In this document: piece by piece, positions 17,743 to 26,025 of the stretch | Layout of the letters: the number at the start of each line of letters is the position of its first letter | Position numbering within the stretch: the first letter of the stretch is position 1 | NCBI RefSeq assembly: GCF_927797785.1 | Contig: NZ_CAKMLL010000064.1 | Span: 1 to 58,568 of the forward strand | Source: Candidatus Nitrotoga sp. BS | GTDB taxonomy: Bacteria > Pseudomonadota > Gammaproteobacteria > Burkholderiales > Gallionellaceae | Direction of reading: 5' to 3' | Length of the DNA: 58,568 nucleotides | Notes under the pieces: generated by a model | Databases searched by the model: none | Seen by the model: only the letters and a program-made list of their open reading frames with translations | Told to the model about the DNA's origin: nothing | Position numbers and translations under genes: made by a program

Positions 17743-18381
17743 CTAGCGTGCTGCATGGGCCAATGCAGCCAGCGTGTCGGCTCCTAAATCTGCACTGTAG
17801 TAGCCCAAATTTGCGCCAGTTTCATCTACACTCACCTTCGGCAACAATCCAGCGGCTAGTAGCGATTCATTTTTGGCAATACGATGCACGTCGTGAGGAT
17901 CAACGATGCCAGCATTGCTGTAAACGTTAGAAACTGCGCTATTATCGTTCTTATCTATGTCGTCGAGCTTGTATAAGGTGCGCTGGTTAAGGAGGGATAC
18001 AGCATAAGAATCATATTCATTAAGCATGAAAGCCAGAATATTTCTGCCGAGTACTTCTTTCTTGTTAGTTGATTTTACATGTAGGATTGCGTTTTGAACT
18101 ACGCGGTGAAATGCAAGTGTAGGTTGCGAATTAATTTCGTCACTATCGGGTACGGCAAGTGTATTTTTATCTATAAAATCAATCAGTAAGACGCGCAACT
18201 CTGCAATGTTCACACCGCAGGACTGCAATACCTCTATCGCCGAAGTATTATCCAACATGGAAAGCAGCAAATGCTCCACTGAGAGAGCTTTATGCCGCTT
18301 TGTGCGTGCATCGATAATTATTTTCTGTAGGTTGGTTTCAAGTTCTTTTCCGAGCAAATCTGCCCGATAGAGTTTCCACAT
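17743..18381 (-). CDS. Stand-alone Clp N-domain protein
   Basis: 212 residues. The region 10-150 matches the double Clp N-terminal repeat: LETNLQKIIIDARTKRHKAL, VEHLLLSMLDN, then FHRVVQNAILHV and NILAFMLNEYDSYAVSLL. This is the substrate- and adaptor-binding module of ClpA/ClpB, but no AAA+ domain follows; the remaining 60 residues show no Walker motif. A ggagg site precedes the ATG. Such proteins might act as adaptors or decoys for Clp machines. ClpS-like competition is conceivable but is inference. No Clp ATPase or protease gene is in the window. Confidence 0.75.
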   Translation of the reverse strand: MWKLYRADLLGKELETNLQKIIIDARTKRHKALSVEHLLLSMLDNTSAIEVLQSCGVNIAELRVLLIDFIDKNTLAVPDSDEINSQPTLAFHRVVQNAILHVKSTNKKEVLGRNILAFMLNEYDSYAVSLLNQRTLYKLDDIDKNDNSAVSNVYSNAGIVDPHDVHRIAKNESLLAAGLLPKVSVDETGANLGYYSADLGADTLAALAHAAR

Positions 18382-18519
18382 TTATGTTTCCTCCAGTTGA
18401 TTTATAGCGATTGTCATTCTTGGCTTATGCCTAACCTTTATTACTATGATTTCGATTAATGCCTATTTTTTAAGTATATTATGAAAAATATGTGACGGGC
18501 AAATAAAATGTCGAACGAA

Positions 18520-18786
18520 TTAGGAATAGATCGTGCGCGCGAAGTGTAGCCACGATCTTAAGCGTTTGTTGGACAAGCCGGATTCCCTGAGTGCGAGTCG
18601 GCTATCAAAGAAAATATAATTTTTGGAGTTACCCTGGATTGAAGTCTTTCCACGAAGAAGAGGGCTTGCGAGCTCGTGTTTAGACAAATTAATTTGATTT
18701 GCTAGTTTGTGTAGCTCATGGGGCTGATTCAGTATCAGTCGAAATATGCCCCCCAGAGAGTTTTCTTCCAAGTAATTAAAATGCAT
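18520..18786 (-). CDS. Doubtful small ORF (88 aa)
   Basis: The only open frame of note in the gap 18382-18841. It starts MHFNYLEENSLGGIFRLI and has no good ribosome site, no recognisable family and no partner. It could be a fragment of a lost gene. I list it so that the gap is described; the rest of the gap shows nothing. Confidence 0.2.
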   Translation of the reverse strand: MHFNYLEENSLGGIFRLILNQPHELHKLANQINLSKHELASPLLRGKTSIQGNSKNYIFFDSRLALRESGLSNKRLRSWLHFARTIYS

Positions 18787-18841
18787 GAGTAGCAGGGCAA
18801 TACCACTCTTCCTACTACATTATCAATCGTAGTGTCGTCGC

Positions 18842-20041
18842 TTATTGAGCTAGCTTCTCAAGCTGGATAATCTCTGCGGATTGCTCTAACCTATATTTCA
18901 TGCCATTTTGGCGTATGGCTAACAAATGAACATTGACATTTGCTGGTGTCAGCGCTATGCCAAAAGTCGGCTCCCCCTCTCCTGACAAGCGTGCCAATAT
19001 TTGATGGCCCAATTCTTTCTTGAAATGCCCAGCTTCCCAATAATTATGCACGACTGTCTGCTTATCGCCAGCAGGTGGGACAGTCTCGCGTGCGAAATGG
19101 TGATAACCGCCGAAGTCCCAAAGGGTTGCCTGATCAGGGTTATGAGTTGCGACAATGTGTGCCAGTTCCCGTTTCCAGTCTTCGAACAAACCCCAGCAAT
19201 TAGAAATGCGTAAAATCTCTAGTAAATGAGCATGATAGGGATAGATAACCACTTTAACCTGGATCCCATGGGCACGTGCAAGATCCAGTATGGCTGTCAC
19301 GTCCTCGAAGGCGGGTGAGGTATGAGTGCCTCGGGAAAACAAGTTTTTTGGACGCTTCTGATAGACACGCATATTCTCGATATCCCGCTGCCGGAACAAG
19401 TTGAAGTATCCTTCATTGTGCGCAATTCGCGAGTAATCGCGCATGGGATTAAAGCCAGCTGCAGTTACATGTGCCACCTCTGGCTTGCCGTGTAATCGCA
19501 CGGTGTCTATGCTATGCATCACAGCATCCAGGGAAGCCAAAGTGACTGTGCCATCGAGCATCATCTGAAACCAGCGATCATTATTGATTTGCCTATCTGG
19601 CGTAACCAAAAGCCGATGAATAATTTCTGGCTCCCACTTGCTTACATCGGGCGAGACCAGAAAATCCATGAAGTCCACTCCCAATACGATTGTTTGGGGA
19701 GAATGGGCTGCCAAGACGTGTTCGAAGAGGCGACGGGCAACACGGGTACCCGTGCCCGGCAGTGCCAAATTGTATATTGGTTGAGCTGATTCAGGCCAAG
19801 CCGCATCTTCGGGGTCGAAGCCCACTTCTGATCGAGAGTTACCCAAAATAAGTGTGCGTGGTAAATGCTTCAATACTTGATAAGGCTTCACCAATTCGCC
19901 TTGTGTAGCAGCATGAGGCTTCCAGTCACCGTCGCTATATGGTCGATAAAGTCCGTAGGGATCGACCCAGTAATTTAATGTCATACCCCCTATCAGCAAG
20001 ATTAGTAAAGAAAAAAACCAGATTCGCAAGTATGTTGCCAT
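18842..20041 (-). CDS. SGNH-like membrane-anchored protein, partner of MBOAT acyltransferase
   Basis: 399 residues from MATYLRIWFF. The ATG at 20041 follows the MBOAT stop codon by two bases (TGATCATG); upstream extension only shadows the MBOAT gene. One N-terminal membrane helix (6-23) anchors a periplasmic domain with the SGNH block-I-like motif ILGNSRSEVGFD (residues 65-76) and a C-terminal NYWEAGHFKKELG that resembles the block with the catalytic Asp-x-x-His, although the Asp is not evident. Pairing of such proteins with MBOATs is well known for alginate (AlgI/AlgJ/AlgX) and other acetylation systems. I infer a role in transfer of acyl groups to the polysaccharide in the periplasm. Confidence 0.78.
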   Translation of the reverse strand: MATYLRIWFFSLLILLIGGMTLNYWVDPYGLYRPYSDGDWKPHAATQGELVKPYQVLKHLPRTLILGNSRSEVGFDPEDAAWPESAQPIYNLALPGTGTRVARRLFEHVLAAHSPQTIVLGVDFMDFLVSPDVSKWEPEIIHRLLVTPDRQINNDRWFQMMLDGTVTLASLDAVMHSIDTVRLHGKPEVAHVTAAGFNPMRDYSRIAHNEGYFNLFRQRDIENMRVYQKRPKNLFSRGTHTSPAFEDVTAILDLARAHGIQVKVVIYPYHAHLLEILRISNCWGLFEDWKRELAHIVATHNPDQATLWDFGGYHHFARETVPPAGDKQTVVHNYWEAGHFKKELGHQILARLSGEGEPTFGIALTPANVNVHLLAIRQNGMKYRLEQSAEIIQLEKLAQ

Positions 20042-20043
20042 GA

Positions 20044-21600
20044 TCAGAACTGGTAATAAAGAAATTGCGTAGCCTGAGATAACGAAAGTACGCCAGCTAT
20101 TGCAAGTATTGCCATCGCCAGTCCCCAAATATTGGTTGGTCGCCATTTCAGGCGTGTTGTAACTGCTGCTGGATCGAAGTCGAGTCCCGGGCGATGGCAG
20201 CGCATCAGCTCTTGGGTGTTCGGCAGAAATAGCGCGATAGCTAATAGGCAGATAACCCACCCCCAAGTCAGTATGAAACGGCTACCGCCCCCGAGAGAGA
20301 ACTGCATGCCCATATTTTTCAGCATATCAGCTGCACTCCCCAAACTTGACTGAAATACGACAGGCAAGCTGATGCCATGCAACCCTATCATGCCGGAGAG
20401 TAAGCTCAGCGCACCTTCAAGCGTGGTTGCACGAAAGAACACCCATGCCACTACAACGGCAATGAAAGTGAATGCCCATGCCATCAGTTTGCCCCATATC
20501 CCAGTATCTCCGAGACTGGAAAAATATCTTGAGCACAGGGAACGCCAGCCATGGTTGATTGCCAGATACAAACCGTGCAGCCCACCCCACAACACAAAAT
20601 TCCAGGACGCTCCATGCCATAACCCTCCCAGGAGCATGGTAACCATCAGATTAATTTGTCGCCGCATGGGCCCCTTGCGATTGCCTCCTAAGGGAATATA
20701 TAGATAATCCCGCAAAAAACGCGATAGTGTCATATGCCAACGTCGCCAAAAGTCGATGATATTGGCCGCTTTGTAGGGTGAATTGAAATTCAGTGGTAGT
20801 ACGATGCCAAACATCCTTGAAAGTCCAATAGCCATGTCTGAATAGCCGGAAAAATCGAAATACAACTGTACGGTATAAGCCAATGCACCACCCCATGCGG
20901 CTAGAAAATCCAGCTTTTCTCCTGTATCGGCAGCAAGAAAAGCGACATTGGCATAGGGTGATACGCCATCGGCCAATACAGACTTCTTAAATAAGCCTAT
21001 CGTGAAGATAGTCAGGCCGATGGTCATATTGTCCCAGGAAAAACGGTATGTCTCGGGGCGAGCGAATTGAGGCATCATTTCTTTATGATGCAGCACTGGG
21101 CCGGCGATCAAATGCGGGAAATAAGTGACGAACAACAGGTAGTGGATGAAGTTGTATTCCCGTGCCTTACCCGACCAAGCATCCACCAAGAAAGCTATCT
21201 GTGTAAAAGTGTAAAACGAAATACCCAACGGCAAGAGTATGTCCTGTAAAGTCCAGCCCGTATTTAGAAGATGGTTGGCGGTATCGAGAAAGAAATTAGC
21301 GTACTTGTAGTAGCCCAATAGCAGCAAGTCAGCAATTATGCCGATCGTTAGAATATAATTTTTACGTTGATTCCGGTTCGTATTGTGTCCCTGGGCGAGA
21401 GCGTAACCCATCCCATAGTTGAAAAAAATTGAAACCAGTAGCAAACCTACATAAGCAGGGTTCCAATAGCCATAAAAAATCAGGGAAGAGGCACCCAGCC
21501 AAGCAGCAGCAAGCTGTCGACTAAAGGAGCCTAAACGAAAAAAAACAATCGCCGTCACAGGTAGGAACAACAGCAGGAATGGATAGGAATTGAAGAGCAT
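20044..21600 (-). CDS. MBOAT-family O-acyltransferase (AlgI/DltB-like), copy 1
   Basis: 518 residues, about ten or more membrane helices. Family signatures are plain: LPLGISFYTFTQIAFLVD, YFPHLIAGPVLHHKEMMPQ, YLYFDFSGYSDMAIGLSRMFG-like segment, FWRRWHMTLSRFLRDYLYIPLGG, and GGLWHGASWNFVLWGGLHG with the conserved active-site His. These proteins move acyl groups across the inner membrane for O-acylation of exported polysaccharides. It is the first gene of a two-gene unit with the SGNH-like partner. A second MBOAT at 26022 shares these blocks but is clearly diverged. Confidence 0.94.
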   Translation of the reverse strand: MLFNSYPFLLLFLPVTAIVFFRLGSFSRQLAAAWLGASSLIFYGYWNPAYVGLLLVSIFFNYGMGYALAQGHNTNRNQRKNYILTIGIIADLLLLGYYKYANFFLDTANHLLNTGWTLQDILLPLGISFYTFTQIAFLVDAWSGKAREYNFIHYLLFVTYFPHLIAGPVLHHKEMMPQFARPETYRFSWDNMTIGLTIFTIGLFKKSVLADGVSPYANVAFLAADTGEKLDFLAAWGGALAYTVQLYFDFSGYSDMAIGLSRMFGIVLPLNFNSPYKAANIIDFWRRWHMTLSRFLRDYLYIPLGGNRKGPMRRQINLMVTMLLGGLWHGASWNFVLWGGLHGLYLAINHGWRSLCSRYFSSLGDTGIWGKLMAWAFTFIAVVVAWVFFRATTLEGALSLLSGMIGLHGISLPVVFQSSLGSAADMLKNMGMQFSLGGGSRFILTWGWVICLLAIALFLPNTQELMRCHRPGLDFDPAAVTTRLKWRPTNIWGLAMAILAIAGVLSLSQATQFLYYQF

Positions 21601-21940
21601 TGTTAGTAACGGAGATTGCTACGTATGTTTCATGGTGTTGTTGCATATAGCGCAAAATACATAGTTTGCGCGAGCAAATATGCTGACCATAAAAGCCAAC
21701 TTAATGGATACGAAGTGCGCTAACGAATGCAAACCAAAGTCGCGCCTTCCGAGAATCGAATCTTTTGAATATCGAGTATCGTGTTTCGATCAACCATTTA
21801 AAGTAAATCACCATAATCGATTCTGTTCGTCGCTCGTAATGCAATAGAGCTGTCTATTAAGAGCTGGCTGCCTCAGTTGTGAAGGTAGGGAAATCTCATA
21901 CCAATTTAGGTGGCCCGGTTGCAAACTTTGCATATATCCT
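21601..21940. other. Intergenic region upstream of MBOAT copy 1
   Basis: About 340 bases between asnB and the MBOAT gene, both on the minus strand. I see no gene or strong hairpin. The gap suggests a separate promoter for the MBOAT/SGNH pair. A short inverted pattern (gaatcgaatc ... gatattc-like) near 21755 is too weak to call. Confidence 0.4.
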
Positions 21941-23785
21941 CTATTTTTCATGGTGCTGCAGCCATTGCTCCAGCATCATCAGCACCCAAATCATCACGCC
22001 GTAATAAGCTGCATGTCCCGAGCGGTGCTGTTCTATCAATGTATCAATGTACTCTGGTCTGATATAACCGCGCCCGCGCAAGGATTTCAAGCTGTCGTAG
22101 GTTAATTCTTGTAGTGGGAGATAAGTTTGCATCCAGACGCCAAAAGGTAAACCAAATCCCTGCTTGCTCTTTGTGAGTGTCTCTTGGGGCAAAAAATCTT
22201 TGAGCGCTTCCTTGAAAAAATATCTGAGCTTCAACCCCTTTACTTTAAGTGAAGGAGGCAGTTGCGCTGCGAACTCGACAATATCTTCATCTAGCAGAGG
22301 GTAGTGAACTGCTACCCCCGCCAATTCACACATTCGGTTCACCTTGCGCAAGTCATTGTCTGCCAATGTGAATTTTAAATCTAGATTAAGCAGGCGATTG
22401 GTGGAGGAAGTGGAATCAGTACGCCCATATTCTGTTTGCAGCAGTTCATCCGGTTCTTGGTTATTCACTTGAGCCAAGAAATCAGCAGTGAATATCTCGT
22501 TCGGCGAAGTGCGATGTAAAAAATTATAAGTTTCCAAGCGACCTGGCAATGGAACTCGGGCTTGTGCGATGTAGCTTTTTAATTTTCTCAATAATGGGAT
22601 GCGCTCTATGCACGGCACGCCAAACATTGCAGGCTCTAGTATGCTATGCCGTAGCATTGCAGGAATAAGAGAATAAGCTTCAAATATTTTTTGTTTGGCA
22701 TAGCGCGCGTTCCCACCAAAAATCTCGTCCCCGCCGTCCCCCGCCAGCATCAGCCGAATGCCTTGCTCTTTGGCCAATTTGGCACAGCAATATGTAGGGA
22801 CTGCCGATGCATTTCCAAAAGGCTCGTCATAAGCTCGGGCAATCAGCGGGATTGTCTCCACAACATCTTGTGCCGTAACATAGTATTCGTGAGCATGGGT
22901 ACCAAAATGCTTGCTTGTAATCCGTGCAAACTCCATCTCATCGTAGCCTTCGGCTGCAAATCCAATTGAAAAAGTATGTGCCGTTTTAGTAGATGATTGG
23001 GCGAGTACTCCTGCGATAGTAGAGCTGTCTGTGCCACCACTTAGAAAAGCACCAACTTGTTCATCAGTTACCGACCTTCTCAGAGCAGTTTGGAGCAGTT
23101 TTTTGAGAGTTTCCTGGCGTTGTATAAAGTGACTTTGACCCGAATCAGCATACTTCAGGTGCCAATAAAAATTCGTTTCAACTTTTCCATTTTGGTATAG
23201 CGCATACTGGCCGGGCAGTAGCTTGCGTACATTTTTATATATACTTCCTGGAGCAGGGACTGCATGAAAAAATAAATAATTAAATATCGATTGAGGATCA
23301 ATCACTCGCTCCATATCGGGATGGGCGACGACCCCATCTGTGCTGGTCGCGAAAATAAAATGGCCGCATGGTGCGGCATAGCAAATGGAATAAATACCCA
23401 GTCGATCAATGGCGGCAATGACCGTGCCGTCCTGCGAATTAAAAACAGCAACGCAAAAAGTTCCATGCATATCCTCAAGAAAGGCCCTCCCTGATCGAGA
23501 ATAAGCTTTAGCCACTGCAGCGGCTGGACTTTCCTTTTGGGCCAGCTCATTTAACTCAGCGTTTTCCCAATATACATTACCGACAACAGCTACTTTAAGT
23601 GAGCCTACTTCATGGCAGCTAGCCTGATCAATTTTTGACCAAGCTGCTATTCCTTCACAACGACTATAACGCGGCAGCATGGTGTCGCCTTTTTCGTCAG
23701 TCATAGCATGTACCATGGCATCGGTTATTTGTTTAGCAAGAAGGGGATCCCTCTCGCCACCGATCCAACCACACATTCCCTTCAT
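21941..23785 (-). CDS. asnB: Asparagine synthase (glutamine-hydrolysing) in polysaccharide locus
   Basis: 614 residues. An N-terminal class II glutamine amidotransferase domain (MCGWIGG; about 1-210) is followed by an ATP-pyrophosphatase synthase domain with the PP-loop AFLSGGTDSSTIAGVL and LAGDGGDEIFGG. The nucleophile must be the Cys after an initiator Met. The best ribosome site (aaggag) serves the ATG at 23785, which gives a three-residue MKG leader before MCGW; start at 23776 would put Cys at position 2, and I regard that as the likely mature form. Paralogues in EPS loci often amidate sugars or unknown acceptors instead of making asparagine. Divergent from the sulfotransferase operon. 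Confidence 0.9.
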   Translation of the reverse strand: MKGMCGWIGGERDPLLAKQITDAMVHAMTDEKGDTMLPRYSRCEGIAAWSKIDQASCHEVGSLKVAVVGNVYWENAELNELAQKESPAAAVAKAYSRSGRAFLEDMHGTFCVAVFNSQDGTVIAAIDRLGIYSICYAAPCGHFIFATSTDGVVAHPDMERVIDPQSIFNYLFFHAVPAPGSIYKNVRKLLPGQYALYQNGKVETNFYWHLKYADSGQSHFIQRQETLKKLLQTALRRSVTDEQVGAFLSGGTDSSTIAGVLAQSSTKTAHTFSIGFAAEGYDEMEFARITSKHFGTHAHEYYVTAQDVVETIPLIARAYDEPFGNASAVPTYCCAKLAKEQGIRLMLAGDGGDEIFGGNARYAKQKIFEAYSLIPAMLRHSILEPAMFGVPCIERIPLLRKLKSYIAQARVPLPGRLETYNFLHRTSPNEIFTADFLAQVNNQEPDELLQTEYGRTDSTSSTNRLLNLDLKFTLADNDLRKVNRMCELAGVAVHYPLLDEDIVEFAAQLPPSLKVKGLKLRYFFKEALKDFLPQETLTKSKQGFGLPFGVWMQTYLPLQELTYDSLKSLRGRGYIRPEYIDTLIEQHRSGHAAYYGVMIWVLMMLEQWLQHHEK

Positions 23786-24082
23786 GCAATCTCCTTGTTA
23801 ATGCTCACTATAGAATCTCACATGTCAATGCAATAACCATGTAGTTCTCCCATGCAATTATTTTGTTATTTATACTCATGCCAACATGTTACTTTATAAT
23901 ATTCGGTTATGGGAAACGTCGATTAATGATATTAAAAAGCTACGGGAGATTATTTGAATACGCCTAGCTTTCCCATCACCTATAGGGCGACTTGATGATA
24001 AGGGCATGCACCTTGAGTTTCCTGTTCCAGTTTAAGGTTCTAGATTTAATGATAAGTCATAAACATTTTTCAGGGATTTCAA

Positions 24083-25006
24083 TTGAGTGAGTTCTGGATA
24101 AAAGTCGATAAAACGCTTCGCTATCATGGGAGGCAGACTCTACGTTCTATACGCGGCGCATGGTGGGGTATGCGCAGCTTACCTGTAGAACGCCCTATTT
24201 TCGTCATCGGCTGTAGCAGAGCGGGCACTACTTTGGTATACAAAACATTTTCTGAATCAAGGAGTTTAGGCACGCTTCAGCGTGAAACGCATGATTTCTG
24301 GACGGAAATGCACCCTCTGGCCAATAAGCACTGGGATACCCATGCATTGAATGCTCAAGACGCCACTCAGAACGACAGAGATGTGGTGGCTCGCTATTTT
24401 TATACCCATACTGGTAACACGAGGTTTGTTGATAAGAATAACCAGAATGGCTTATGCGTATCCTATCTATATTCCTTATTTCCTGATGCTCATTTCGTTT
24501 ATGTAAAACGCAATCCCGGTGACAACATCAACTCTCTGATTGAAGGTTGGGGTAAGCCTGAAGAATTCGCCACCTGGTCAAATTTATTGCCGGAAAGAAT
24601 CACTGTGGAAAACGGTCGTTATACGCAATGGTGTTTCTTTCTTGCTAATGGCTGGCGTGATTACATAAATGCATCTATTGAGGAGGTCTGTGCATTCCAA
24701 TACAACGCCATAAACCAGGCTATCCTCGATGATCAGTGCGTTATTCCAGCTGCACAGTGGAGTGAAGTATTCTACGAAGATATAGTGCGTCACCCGGCGC
24801 AGAGTTTTCGCAAACTATTCGAGGCGAGTGGCTTACCTTTTGATTCGCAACTGCAGATGCATTGCGAGAACGTTCTAGACACTCCCTACAATGCTTTCTC
24901 CGAAATCCGCCTGGATAAGTGGAAGGATGGCCGCAATCGCGAAAAAATTGAGCGAGTGTTAGCCAAAATTGAAGTTACCGCTGGTGCCATGGGGTATAAA
25001 CTTTGA
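24083..25006 (+). CDS. Sulfotransferase-family protein 1
   Basis: 307 residues starting at a TTG with caggga upstream. The PAPS-binding 5-prime phosphosulfate loop is PIFVIGCSRAGTTLVYKTF (near residue 38) and the 3-prime phosphate region is FVYVKRNPGDNINSL, both typical of sulfotransferase family 3-like bacterial enzymes. It would transfer sulfate from PAPS to a sugar or lipid hydroxyl in the cytosol. Its TGA overlaps the TTG start of the next gene (TTGA), so it heads a translationally coupled operon with an SGNH-like/MBOAT pair. The acceptor is unknown. Confidence 0.85.
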   Translation: MSEFWIKVDKTLRYHGRQTLRSIRGAWWGMRSLPVERPIFVIGCSRAGTTLVYKTFSESRSLGTLQRETHDFWTEMHPLANKHWDTHALNAQDATQNDRDVVARYFYTHTGNTRFVDKNNQNGLCVSYLYSLFPDAHFVYVKRNPGDNINSLIEGWGKPEEFATWSNLLPERITVENGRYTQWCFFLANGWRDYINASIEEVCAFQYNAINQAILDDQCVIPAAQWSEVFYEDIVRHPAQSFRKLFEASGLPFDSQLQMHCENVLDTPYNAFSEIRLDKWKDGRNREKIERVLAKIEVTAGAMGYKL

Positions 25007-26025
25007 GTCGTTTCACCCGGGTATTTCATTTGTTCGGCTGGGGCAGTGTAATCGGCTTGCTATTGTTGGCATTGGTGGAAACCTGGCTACACACAGATGA
25101 TTTTCTATATCGCTACCGCTCAGTGTTCGCCACAGGTCGGGCCATGGATAAGCTGCAGTATGTGGGCTCGCATACCCCGGCCTTGCTGGTGTTAGGAAAT
25201 AGCCGTATAGATAACGGTTTTATCCCGCAAGTCTTGCTGGAAGGCGGTGTTGCGGAGGCCTCTGGCTTCAATATGGGTATGCCGGGCGCTAACGCGGGCA
25301 TTCTTTACGGCGTGGTGAAACGTTTGGCGAATGATGGCAATTTAGGCGCAAAAGGTATACGTGCTGTGCTAATTGGCCTGGATGAGCATTTGTTACAAGC
25401 CGAGGACAGTCTAGGGTATGGTGTGTTTTATAGTGACCCCGCATGGCTATGGCAGAATCGCGACTGGCGCGGGATGCTGGCGCACAGTTTTCGCCTGTGG
25501 GGGTATTCTTCTAATTTGAAGCAATTGCGGGAACCGGCCAAGGCACTGGGATTTTTTCAGGCAAGCTTTGCCAGTATGGAGCCTATTGGTGGCGGTGCGG
25601 CAAAGCATTTTGGCTATCGAGCTGGTTTTGGTGGCTTGCAGGATGCGGGGCAGGTGCGCCGGCAGCAGGAAAGCTTTGATGAGCCCCCCGACGATATTCA
25701 GATCAAAGCACTGTTTGCGACCGTGGCTCTGCTGCAACGGTATGGAGTAGAGGTGGCAGTGATATATCCACCGTTGCTGAATCGTGAACTTTTGTACCTC
25801 ACGCCGCAGCTGCCGGCAGCACGTCCCTATCTCGCTGTAGCTGAACGCCTGGCTGCCGAGGGTGTGCCGCAGTTGACACTAGAGATGGCTGCACAGCGCA
25901 ACCCGGAAATGTTTGTAAATTCCGGTCACTTGAATGATCAGGGCGCTCAATATCACAGCCGCTTGCTAGCACGGCAATTGAGGGCAATCTGGCCAACCTT
26001 GTATGCCAAAGAGGGGGGCGCATGA
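25003..26025 (+). CDS. SGNH-like membrane-anchored protein, partner of MBOAT copy 2
   Basis: 340 residues, TTG start inside the stop of the sulfotransferase gene. One N-terminal membrane helix (about 8-27) and a periplasmic domain with LLVLGNSRIDNGFIP (block I-like) and a C-terminal NSGHLNDQGAQYHS, which fits the SGNH block V (Asp/His) region; the GHLND string is the best candidate for the catalytic pair. Same architecture as the protein at 18842 but little sequence shared beyond the motifs. Its end overlaps the MBOAT start by four bases (ATGA). Inferred to complete acyl transfer to the glycan in the periplasm. Confidence 0.8.
   Translation: MSRFTRVFHLFGWGSVIGLLLLALVETWLHTDDFLYRYRSVFATGRAMDKLQYVGSHTPALLVLGNSRIDNGFIPQVLLEGGVAEASGFNMGMPGANAGILYGVVKRLANDGNLGAKGIRAVLIGLDEHLLQAEDSLGYGVFYSDPAWLWQNRDWRGMLAHSFRLWGYSSNLKQLREPAKALGFFQASFASMEPIGGGAAKHFGYRAGFGGLQDAGQVRRQQESFDEPPDDIQIKALFATVALLQRYGVEVAVIYPPLLNRELLYLTPQLPAARPYLAVAERLAAEGVPQLTLEMAAQRNPEMFVNSGHLNDQGAQYHSRLLARQLRAIWPTLYAKEGGA

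Noticed and set aside
23860-23905. Sigma-70 promoter in the asnB/sulfotransferase gap (tataat at 23895)
   Set aside because: A good -10-like hexamer is present, but no -35 box at 16-18 bases upstream.
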